A stretch of 64,000 bases of DNA. It comes from Mesostigma viride (taxonomy: Eukaryota > Streptophyta > Mesostigmatophyceae > Mesostigmatales > Mesostigmataceae). Made by a program: the position numbers and the translations under genes. Below the pieces are notes generated by a model. It had not been told where the DNA came from. It was given only the letters and a program-made list of their open reading frames with translations, and did no database searches. Position 1 is the stretch's first letter. Every line of letters begins with the position of its first letter. This document shows, piece by piece, positions 1 through 11,230 of the stretch. The DNA is taken from assembly GCA_009746045.1 (NCBI GenBank), contig RPFO01000104.1, positions 4,720,477 to 4,784,476 on the forward strand. Direction: 5' to 3'.

Positions 1-1356
1 ATGCCGTCAGGGCTGTGCCGTCCTCCATCCACCACTCCTCACCAGCGTTGTGAACATTGTGACAAATGCCAGCGTTGCGGTGCGGATGGTGCCGTATTCA
101 CGCATGTCCTCACACATGCACCACGCCCTTGCCTACCTGTATACTTCACCGTGTCTTCTTGGCCCCACCAGGGCATCCCCGAGGATGCCGCTACAGGAGC
201 AGGAACTGACGGCTTCTTGGACCCAGACGATCCCCCTGCGCCCATCCCTGGGGACACCTCGCATAGAGGACGCTCGCTCCTGCAGATCCCGCCTTACCCA
301 TCTCTGTCACCGTCACCGCCCCCGCCCCCGTCCCCGTCTCCAGCCCCGGCCCTGTCCTTGTCCCCGCCCCCGGCCTCCACCTTGTCCCCCCCCCCCCCTT
401 CTTGCCTGCGGCCCCTGGAGAGAGTGGACGGGCTCCTCTGATCCGTGCCTCGGCGCCATAGGTGCGTTGCCTGTACGTGTTCTACCTGGCGTGCATGGAG
501 GGGGTGGGCGGGCGACAGTGGCGACTCTTGTGGTCCATATGTCTGTTGACTGGTCAATCCCACTGGCCGTTTCTGTTGCGGCTGATGAACGATCAGTATC
601 CTTGCTCTTGTGTTTTAGCAGTTCGTAAATCTCTTGGTTAGTTCATTATAACCTCGTGGCCAATGAACCAATGAGTTCAGTGGTCTGTTAGCCAACCGGA
701 ATTGTGGTCTACAAACCAATTAGTCCCGTGGCCTGTTAGCCAACCACATGGTCACCCAATCTCAAGGACTATCCATCCATAATAACTCTCGTGGTTTGGC
801 AACCAACTACTCTCATGGTTCCCAACTCACCAATGGTGGTGAGTATCAACCACTTCAACAATCTTTTTGTCTATCAACCCATATCTCTTGTGGTTACGCT
901 TCCCTCCTTTTGTCTATCCCTTTGTTTGTCAACCCATAACTCTCGTCGTTACGTCGATCAACCTATCTATCTATTAACTCGCGTGGTTACGCTTCTCTCC
1001 CCCTCGCCACCGCGCCTTGGTGGCAGCTTTGCCACGCTGTCGCAAAACTACAGAGTGGCTGCTGTCATAATTTGTTTTGTTGCCCGCTGTTACAACGTAT
1101 TAGTGGCTGCGGTCGCACGTCGTTTGGTGCCAGCTGAAGCCAACAAGGATTGGTCTGTTTCCCTCTGCATTGTGCGTGGCTGCAAGACGCTTCCGGCGCC
1201 GCACGTTTCTTCGAGGCACCATTTCTGTCACCGCGCCGTGGCCTCAAAATGTCTGGCAGCGCGGCGTGGGTTGCTGAAATGCCCCTCCTCGGTTTGTTCG
1301 ATGTGTGTGGCCGTCGTTTTCTTTATTGTTCATTCCGCCTTCCTGCACACACACAG
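1..1356. other. Upstream region of the LRR gene: 5' introns or leader
   Basis: This stretch precedes the first LRR exon that can be placed with confidence. It holds a proline-rich coding-like segment (about 172-441), degenerate copies of a 40-50 bp unit containing CTCGTGGTT and CAACCAA-like words (about 640-990), and a further stretch without recognisable coding content (1000-1350). The true start codon and signal peptide of the gene should lie here or upstream of the window. Confidence 0.5.
172..441 (+). CDS. Candidate upstream proline-rich exon of the LRR gene
   Basis: A good 3' splice site (GGCCCCACCAG) at 161-171 precedes an open stretch starting GIPEDAATGAGTDGFLDPDD, followed by a Ser/Pro-rich run (SPSPPPPPSPSP). 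The composition resembles the proline-rich spacer later in the gene and cell-wall type hydroxyproline-rich proteins. No donor in the phase needed by the next exon was found, so membership of the gene is a guess. An independent or non-coding origin is equally possible. Confidence 0.25.
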   Translation, partial: GIPEDAATGAGTDGFLDPDDPPAPIPGDTSHRGRSLLQIPPYPSLSPSPPPPPSPSPAPALSLSPPPASTLSPPPPSCLRPLERVDGLL

Positions 1357-1498
1357 CGACGGAGAACAACCACCTCTTGAACCTCAAGATGGGCATCGTC
1401 AACTCTGACGCAGCGCTGCCCTCCTGGAACCAGTCGAACATGTTTTCACAGTGCTCCTATGAGGGGGTCTCATGCACCAACCAATACGTGACGTCCTT
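1357..1498 (+). CDS. LRR gene exon 1 (first visible): LRRNT cap
   Basis: Codes residues 1-48: [19 protein letters not shown], then a cysteine pair (CSYEGVSC) and the start of the first repeat (YVTSL). This is the usual LRR N-terminal cap with its Trp-Asn and two cysteines. The acceptor is CACACAG at 1350-1356 and the donor GTAAGT at 1499. Joining to exon 2 restores [16 protein letters not shown]. Confidence 0.75.
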
Positions 1499-4184
1499 GT
1501 AAGTAGGCGCCAATCAATAGGTGACGTCCGTGTAAGTACACCAATACGTGACGTCCGTGTAGGTGGGCGTCAACCAATTATGTGACGTCCATGTAAGTTA
1601 TGGAGGGCAACAACCGAACTTTGGGTTCCGTGTAAGTGAGGCGTCAACCGATACGTGACGTCCATGTTAGTAGGATGGCGCTGGGCAGTAGAGTTGGCGG
1701 GACGGATGCTTGTTGCTGGTGTTGGTGCTGGGCAGTAGACAGCAGGCACGGATGCTTGTTGCTGGTGCTGGTGCTGGGCAGTAGACAGCGGGGACGGATG
1801 CTTGTTGCTGGTGCTGCATGGTGCTGGGCAGTAGACAGCGGGGACGGATGCTTGTTGCTGGTGCTAGTGCTGGGCAGTAGACAGCGGGGACGGATGCTTG
1901 TTGCTGGTGCTGCATGGTGCTGGGCAGTAGACAGCGGGCACGGATGCTTGTTGCTGGTGCTGGTGCTGGGCAGTAGACAGCGGGGACAGATGCTTGCCGC
2001 TGTTGCAGGTGTGCGCCTGTGCGGGTAGGGGGGGTGGGTGTGTGCCATTGTTGCTGGTGCTTGGTAGGGCTAGGGGTGTGCGCACACATGCTGCTGTTAT
2101 TCGTGGGGGGGGGGGGCGGCACGTGCATCAACCTCGGAATGTCCGTGTGAGGAAAATAGCCTGGTTTTACGATACAGCTAACATGCCAGCCAGGCAGCCT
2201 CTGCGAATGGGAGGATGCCACTTGCATCCACCAATAACCAGTAAGTGACATTGGTGGGAGGGGGACAGCCTGGTGCATTTCTAACAGGTGACAGCCGTGT
2301 CTTGCCTGGCAATCTTTGTCCCTGCATTGCTGGCTGATCCTCTCAGAATGTAAAATGTCCCTCTCGTTCCTCTTGTTTACAGGTCCACACACAGGTGCTT
2401 TGAACAAGGATCACCTGGCTTTCATTGGTTGTAGATGGTTGCAGCAAAAATGGAAAGTTTGTGGAATAATGATTTCAAGGGTCAACTTTTGCAGGGGTTT
2501 AGCATTTAGGGTTTACTAAGCCAATGCCGCTCTGTCCAGTGCGCCATGGCTATTGTGTCTGTTTTTGTCTTCTCTTGTGCAATCCCATAATGAAATTCCA
2601 GGACTCTATAGCTCCCTGGTTTCTGCCGAGAGCTTCCTGCTGTCCACATTCTGCTGACACCTGTCACAACTGAAAATGGCACAATCGCTGCCTTTGGCTT
2701 CTTTAGCACGCGCGCCTTGTAATCTGAACAAACAAAGCAAAGCAGACATGGTTATCAGCCGCCAAGTGCCTTCGGATCCAAGCGCTGCGGTATACCATCC
2801 CCCCCCCCCCCCCCTGGATGTGCTTCCCGGCGCCCCCTGGTTCCACCTGGCTCCATCCTCATCCCAAGAGATTTCACTCAAAGTCACCCAAACCCACCCC
2901 GGTGCCCTCTCCAAGGTCCCAAAGGTTCGCACAACCCCACATATGCCATGCATAAGTTTATTAGTGAGAGCAATTCGTCCCCACCTAGCGCCTGACACGA
3001 AAAATAGTTATGGCCCCGCTCAGCAAACTGACGGGCACATTGCTGAACCTTGTAAGTGTTTTTTGTTCCCTCTCTAGTTTGATTTTTCGTGTTTTAAAAT
3101 ACCTCGCCCAGCTCCTCGAGAACCTGGTGGCGAAGCGCTGAACCTTAATTGTGCATGCGTCTCATCCCATCTATTCCTATTATAAACTTGCCTCGCCCCC
3201 CTCCTCAGGAACCTGGCGGGCAAGTCGCTGTCGGGTCATATTTCGGAGCACCTCTACTCGCTCTCGTATCTTACCAGCATGTGAGGGGGGATTACATGAC
3301 AAGATTTGTTCGCTTTCTCGCTTTTGTATTTTACCACCGTGTCGGGGATGTGGTGTGTAGTCTCTTGGACTCCACGCATGCCAGCATCTTCCTGTGATGC
3401 ATGCCAGCGTCTTCCTGTGCATTTTGATTCTGCTTCATTGCATGTCTTCCACCCCCCCCCCTTGCCTCCTTCCTTTTGTGTGTTTGTGAGTAGTTTCTTT
3501 AGTTACTGGCGATTGTCTGCTGTTCAGGTGACAGTCTGTATGTGAATGACCTTGTATTTGACATTATCCACCATGGGGCCTTCCATGTATACTACGCATA
3601 AACGGACCGTGGGCAATGGTCCAATGTTTAGTTTTTCCTTAATTTACGAAAAGAGTGGAGTTTGGCGAGCATGGGTATCCAAGCATGCGTATCCAAGCAT
3701 GGGTATGCAAGCATGGGTATGCAAGCATGGGTATGCAAGCATGGGTATGCAAGCATGGGTATGCAAGCATGGGCATGCAAGCATGGGTATGCAAGCATGG
3801 GTATGCAAGCATGGGCATGCAAGCATGGGTATGCAAGCATGGGTATCCAAGCATGGGTATGCAAGCATGGGTATCCAAGCATGGGTATGCAAGCATGGGT
3901 ATGCAAGCATGGGTATGCAAGCATGGGTATGCAAGCATGGGCATGCAAGCATGGGCATGCAAGCATGGGTATGCAAGCATGGGTATGCAAGCATGGGTAT
4001 GCAAGCATGGGTATGCAAGCATGGGTATGCAAGCATGGGTATCCAAGCATGGGTATGCAAGCATGGGTATGCAAGCATGGGCATAAAGGTACTCCGCGAC
4101 ATGCATGTAGTGTATGCTCACACACTTGCTTTCTTATTTATTTATTTATTCATTTTCTTACGTACTTGCTTACTTATTCATTCA

Positions 4185-4267
<83 letters not shown>

Positions 4268-7200
4268 GCCACACAAACCACACACACACAACCACACAAC
4301 CACTCACTCACTCACTCACTCACTCACTCACTCACTCACTCACTCACTCACTCACTCACTCACTCACTCACTCACTCACTCACTCACTCACTCACTCACT
4401 CACTCACTCACTCACTCACTCACTCACTCACTCACTCACTCACTCACTCACTCACTCACTCACTCACTCACTCACTCATGCACGCTCGTTGGTGTGGCTC
4501 TTGCGCTCCCCTTCCCCTGGGGCATGCTCGTGAATGCATGCACACGCTTGACAAGTTACGTGTATAATTACTAACTTGTGCACACACTTGACAAGTTACG
4601 TGTATAATTACTAACTTGTGCACACGCTTGACAAGTTACGTGTATAATTACTAACTTGTGCACACACTTGACAAGTTACGTGTACAATTACTAACTTGTG
4701 CACACACTTGACAAGTTACGTGTATAATTACTAACTTGTCGCTGGCATGCCTCTTGTGCTCCCATCCCCCTGTTGTGTGCCTTCCACCAGAGACCTGAGC
4801 AACAACTTCCTCTCGGGCATGTTGCCGGTCAGCGCCAACCAACTGAGCAGCCTGCTGACCCTGTGCGTATATCTCAAATAGCAGCTCTTTTCCACGCTGG
4901 CCCGCTGGCCCTGTGAGTGTGTCTAAAATAGATAGCAGCGTTTTTCAACGTTGGCCCGCTGACCCTGTGAGTAAGGTTGAAGTAGTAGATCTTTGTCAGT
5001 CTGGCATGCTGGACCGGAGAGTAGGGACAGCATACATGAAAAGTTTTCTATCTGACCCGATGAGTGTTCCGCTGACTTGGTGAGTATCAGCATTTGAAGT
5101 GCTCCGCCTTCGGCCTGCTATTCTGCTGTCAAGCTGCTTCTCTCCCCAGAGTCTAGCCTAGTGTCTGTCCAGGTCACCGTGTCACTATATCTTCCAGGGG
5201 CTATGCTGATTCCTGAGGGCTGTGAGAGGGCTCTCGCGTCCGTACTCTGGCAGGTCACAATGTTTCATTATAACAATGTTTCATTAAAACCATCTCTGGC
5301 AGGTCATGCACGGTAAGCTTTCCCTAGCGCGGAAGGGCCATGCTAGGAATGCAACCTTATTTTTAATAGGATGCACTCATACATGTATATAATGGGATTT
5401 TCTCCTTCTGTCCTCATACGATGGTACCTTTATGGACATAGATTTTACCAAGAAACCCTGATAACTTCTTCCCAGACGCACATTTGGCCTGGCAGTGGCG
5501 ATGTCACTTTTTGACAGAGAGATGCCACCAGTTTTCTTGCCATGCAAAATGCTTCCTTTCGTCGTTTCCTCGCAGCTCGCTCAATAACAACCCCATCAGC
5601 GGCACCCTGCCAGATTACTGGTATCAGATGTCCCAGCTGACCACCCTGCACCTGTCCCAGACCCAGCTGTCGGGAACACTGCCATTCTCGTATGGCGCGA
5701 TGATGGGGCTGAGAGAGATATCGCTGGCCAACAACAATAAACTGTCGGGTGGGTTCGAAAATTGTGGCTGGCCAACAACTATCTATAACCTGTCGGGTGG
5801 GTGTAAATGATGTGGCTGGCCAACACATGCTTCTTGTCGGGCGATTAATCATGGTGGGCATGCCAACGTAGATACTTGTTCTTGTTTGTGTTCTTGCTCT
5901 TGCGCTCCAAGTGTAGGTGGTGGTTATGCCGCGACGCCCATTGTCCAGGCCCATGAGCCTGAACCTGTTGGCAAGCCCCCCCGGATGGGGCGTAGGGTAG
6001 ATTTGTTTAGCTAGGATTTTGTTGGTAGTTTCTCGCGGCTCCATCGACCCCCACCTGTCCATGGAGTTAGTGCTACATGTCCTCCCAACGGAGGCATGTT
6101 ATAATTTATTTTTTATTTTTTTCAATGCCGCGACGCGCATCAGCAGGGGCCCGCGTATTATGTCCCAGCCCGAAAAGTCCTAGTGGCGCGAGGTGCATCG
6201 TTTGAATGTCGATGTCAAGGGACTTAACTTTATTTATAGTGGCCCCACGGCCCAAGGAGGGATGGGGATGGGGATGGGCCGCGGACGATCGGCTTTGGGC
6301 CAGGCCATACCCCATTGCCTGGCCCATCTAATAAATTGATTTACCTGTTAACTAGTACCCCGCAGTTGATGGATGCCAGCTAACGGCTTATTAAACATGG
6401 CCGCAGAGAATAACACAAGACATGTCTCGCGTACATAGACTCTACCCAGTTGTAACTGCGTAACAGGTCACTGTACAGGCATTACATATAGCCTCGCAAA
6501 GGAACCACCAATGGTCGGATCCCAGCATGCATTGTGAGTCCGTGACCAAGAGTAACCTGATGACCGCCACTACTAAACAAGTATAAATGCATCTCGCCAA
6601 CAAGGGGTTGTTTCCTGCTCTACAAGGCCAGGCCATAGCTGAGCCAGTAGACACACTGCCTCAGTATTGGTCCGTTTCTGCTCCTTAAGGCATGGCCATA
6701 CCTACCGGCCAACCAGGTAGGAGGTGGTAGCCACTGGGTACTTTGACGGCTATGGCAAACCCCAAATCTCTGAGATAAACTACCTAACAAATTCACCCGA
6801 GTCTTCGTCCTTAGACGCAAGCGTCCCAAACAAGTCAAGCATCGCAGGTTCAAGCTCCTCATCCCATAGGCGTCTAGGCCCCACCCCTCATCAGTTAGCT
6901 GAGAGAATTCCAGGCATAAACCCTTGAATAAGGCCCCGCCCCTCATCAGTTAGCTGAAAGAATTCGCAGAAACCTTTGAATAGTATTGTGGATACTACTC
7001 AAGGGTCTATGCCTCACCCCTCATCCCCTGTGCATGCAGCCGCACACGTTAGTATGCACCACTCCTAGGCACCACGTCACCTGCCTCCCCCGCGGTCTTC
7101 CCTCCTCCCCATCACCCACAGGGACCCTCTCCTCCGGGATCTGCAGCCTGGGCCAGCTGGTGACGCTATCGCTGGCGTCGGTCACCGCCATGTCAGGGGT

Positions 7201-10200
7201 CATCCCCCCATGCTTCGGCAACCTGGCAGCGCTGCGTGTGTTGGAGGCCCCCAACACCAAGATCACGGGTATAATGCTCGCACACGCTCTAGGCCTCTCA
7301 TACTAGTATAGTGTATAGTAGTATACTACTAGCACACATAGGTGAAGGGAGGAGGAGAGGAAGGAGGGGAGAGGGGAGGGGAGGGGAGGGGAGGGGAGGG
7401 GAGGGAGGGGAGGGGAGGGGAGGGGAGGGGAGGGGAGGGGAGGGGAGGGGAGGGGAGGGGAGGGGAGGGGAGGAGGGGAGGGGAGGGGAGGGGAGGGGAG
7501 GAGAGCAAAATGATGCCGTTCTTGTTTGCCTGCCTGCGTTCCACGATCGTCATCAGCTGCGGTTTGTCGCCTGGCTTGGTTCTCATCGCAAACCAGGGAT
7601 GCCATTGTCACTCTATCCACGACATCCCCACATGTGCTACATGGGAGGGGGTGTCACCATCACCATCTCGTTTAGTGTGCAACCAAGGATGCCGACATCA
7701 GGACAAATAGCCCCTGGTTGGTCTGCCTCACTTGTCTGCCTCACTTGTCTGCCTCACTTGTCTGACTCACTTGTCTGACTCACTTGTCTGACTCACTTGT
7801 CTGACTCACTTGTCTGACTCGCTCGACTGACTTGCTTGCCTGCTTCTAGACCAAGAAGTGGGGGAGGCTACTCTTATTCTTGAAGCAGGGGGGCCTCCTT
7901 CGACCCATGTCGGAGTCTCCTTTATTGTGCTTGCTGCTTACCTGTCATTGCTGGCAGCACTTGAACAGAGACACTGCCGTAGAAGCTGGCTGCTTGCTTC
8001 CGTCACCTACTTTTTGGTGCCTGTTGGTCGCTGCTCGCCGCGTTCATTTTCATCTTGAATATATTCGTCACTGCAACCAACCAGGGATGCTGCCATCGTG
8101 TTTTTTTGTGCCGTGCTTATCTATAGCCGTTTGTTCATTGTGTTTACTGGCGTCTTGTGTATCGGCCACCGCGGCCAACCAGGCACGCTCCCACCGGAGC
8201 TGGCCAGCTGCCTTGAGCTGAGGACGTTGCAGCTGGACGCCAATCGTGGGACAGAGATCGTGGGCATCTCAGGGACGCTTCCCCCCGCCCTGAGCAACCT
8301 GTCCAAGCTGACGTTCCTCTCCATCTCGGGCGCGCGGCTTTCCGGGTGCGTGTTGAGTCGTAGACATGGTAGCTGTCCAGGTGGGTGTCGAGCTACAGGC
8401 ACCAGTGGTGGCCGCGTGGGTGGGTGGGTGTTTGTCTTGCTGCACAAGCTACCGGCGGTGGCCGCGTGGGTGCGTGTGTCTAGCTATAGAGGTACAGTGG
8501 TGGCTATGTGGGTGCGAGTGTCCACACAAGGCACAGGTGGTGGCCGCATGGGGGCGTGTCTAGCTATAGTCATACAGTGGTGGCTTCGTGGGTGCGGTTT
8601 CTTTTTGTAGACTCGCATGTCATGGCTATGACCCCTGTGGGCGCATGCTTTATGCTACGGCCATGTGTAGCTGTCCGTGGACATGGGTGGCTGGGCAACT
8701 CTGAACATTATAGCTGTCTGGGTGCGTGTGAAATTCTTGACAGGTAGTAGTGGCCATGTGTAGGTGTTTGGATGCGTGTTGAACTCTAGACCCGCATGTC
8801 ATAGCTGCTTGAGTGTGTGCTCACCTTAGATTCGCGTTTCTTAGTCACATGTTGCTTCACATTTATGTTTCGTAGTCACATGTTGCTTCACATCTATGTT
8901 TCGTAGTCACATGTTGTTTCACATTTATGTTTCGTAGTCACATGTTGCTTCACATTTATGTTTCGTAGTCACATGTTGCTTCACATTTATGTTTCGTAGT
9001 CACATGTTGCTTCACATCTATGTTTCGTAGTTTCATGTTGTTTCACATTTATGTTTCGTAGTCACATGTTGCTTCACATTTATATTTCGTAGTCACATGT
9101 TGCTTCACATTTATGTTTCGTAGTCACATGATGTTTCACATTTATGTTTCGTAGTCACATGTTGCTTCACATTTATGTTTCGTAGTCACATGTTGCTTCA
9201 CATTTATGTTTCGTAGTCACATGTTGCTTCACATTTATGTTTCGTAGTCACATATTGTGGGACGCAGGTGGTGTCCTGCTGCCTGTGTCACCACGAAGTA
9301 ATTCACACCCAATCGGGAGCGTTTGGCACAGAATCGCAGCCTATTCGTTGTCCTCATAACACCCATGTTTAATTGCCCCCGCGCAGAACGCTGCCCCTGG
9401 TCCTGGCGATTCTTGCGTCTCTGGAAAAAGTCCTGCTGAACTCAAACCAGATCTCGGGCGCACTGCAGCACCTCTGGGGAACAGAGTCAGTCCTCTGGCA
9501 GCTGGATTTGTCCAACAACAAGTTGTCGGGCTACCTGGAGACCCTGCTGGGTGACTCGGTGCCGCCTCTCAAGTGAGTGCGCGTGGGTAATCTACTACAT
9601 GGATGCGTGGTAGGTGTCTTTTATGATGCGTGATAGATATCTTTTAATTACAGCATTGAAGGATGCATGTATTTGAAAGCACTGTAAAGGCGACACCGAG
9701 AATATGGTGCCGCCCCCTTCAAGAAGTGCACATGGGGTGTGAGAAAAAAGTGTTACTTCTTGTATGGCTGTGGCTTAGTTAGAAACCGTCGGAGCCTTAT
9801 GCCTCCGGGCAAAGGTTTAGAGCCTCTAAATACCTTGATCTTCCGACGATTTCTAACTGGCTTGACTCTCTCATAAGGCAAGTAGCTTTACAATTGGGGG
9901 CCCATCAGGGGTGGGGGTGGGGGTGGGTGGGTGTAACATTGTAATGAGACAAACAGAATGATAATGGGGGCCCTACCATGGGGGGGGGGGGGGTACCACC
10001 AGAATGACAGCTGAGATAAGTATAGGGGGCTTGGGCTAATTTTGGAATGGAGATGCCATCTGGCGCGGAAACAGGGACGTGATCAGCAGGGACAGTGTGC
10101 AACTCTGAGGAAGTTGTGCGTGTGCGCGTGTGCTTGGTTTAGTTGGGCGTATGTGCTTGGTTTAGCTGTGCATATGTGCTTGGTTTGAGTGCGCATTGTG

Positions 10201-11133
10201 CGCTTGCTTGAGATGAACAGCAAGAATGCTCTGGCAGTTGGGGTTGACAATTGGCAGTCCGTGTGTGCGCGCTTGCGAGGGTGCTTGCGGATGTCTTCAC
10301 GATAAAAAATGTCGCAGTGGGGGCTATTGTAATTGATAGCAGCAACGTGACAACCGGTCTTGGGCCCTTACCATGTCGGAGACGTTACTCAGTGGGCGCA
10401 TCATGTGACAGCCATGCTTGATTCCTACCACAGCAGAGACATTGTTACATAGTGGGCGCTCTGTGATGGATCACTGTAACATCACTGTGACATCACTGTA
10501 AGATCGCGGTAGCATCACAACCGTGCTTGGGCCCGTACCACATCAGAGACGTTACCAAGTGGGCGCATCATGATTGGTCACTGTAACATCACTGTGACAT
10601 CACTGTAAGATCGCGGTAGCATCACAACCGTGCTTGGGCCCGTACCACATCAGAGACGTTACCAAGTGGGCGCATCATGATTGGTCACTGTAGCATGGCA
10701 ACGCAAATGGAAGGATCACCCCTTTGCAGGGGTCGTGTCACCCCATCGCATGGGGTGTTCACGACACAGAACGTCAGCTGTGGCCTACCATTGAGCAATC
10801 ATGCCTTTTGCCACACTCTGGCCCCTGTCCGACTGCACCCTGCTCTCTCTCCTGCTGACACAGTGCCCCCTTCTACTATTCTAAACTAGGGTTTCTCAGA
10901 ACTATTCTTCTGCCCCCGCACCCAAGAAGACATCTTCCTCAGTTTGCTAACTAAGAGCTTTCGATTGGGAGTCCCCATCCTGCGAGCCTAGGGGGAGGCT
11001 CTCCTTGGTGCTTGCCCATAGCCAGGTTCTTTTCTCTCCTATTTACAGCAATTGTTAGCGTTACCGTCACTGTTCGTTTTGATGACAATTTTAATTGCCC
11101 GATGTCCTCCCTCATGATTTTGCCTGCGCTCTA

Positions 11134-11230
<97 letters not shown>

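Larger units (their letters stand above)
1499..4790 (+). other. Intron 1 (3.3 kb), repeat-filled
   Basis: Holds donor-site copies (1499-1690), a minisatellite (1690-1995), a poly-G run near 2106, a poly-C run near 2800, the 14-bp array (3668-4085), CA and CACT repeats and the 40-bp array (4535-4739). No coding region could be supported in it. Confidence 0.7.
7269..8182 (+). other. Intron 4
   Basis: Carries a (GGGGA)n tract, a 13-bp CTTGTCTGACTCA array and three decayed copies of the exon 5 acceptor region (AACCAGGGATG near 7591, 7681 and 8079). Confidence 0.65.

Noticed and set aside
3546..4574. Long open frames with [13 protein letters not shown] and THSLTHSL repeats
   Set aside because: Produced by the 14-bp, CA and CACT arrays, which lie in an intron and are open in several frames at once.
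7303..7778. Gly/Arg/Glu- and Pro/Ser-rich open frames on both strands
   Set aside because: Artefacts of the (GGGGA)n purine tract.
8836..9255. CRISPR-like array with 31-bp repeats (also 25739-26078)
   Set aside because: The copies abut with no unique spacers, the setting is a eukaryotic intron and no cas genes exist; they are minisatellites.
9776..9859. tRNA gene
   Set aside because: The arms do not match a cloverleaf with anticodon loop and T-loop consensus GTTCRA.
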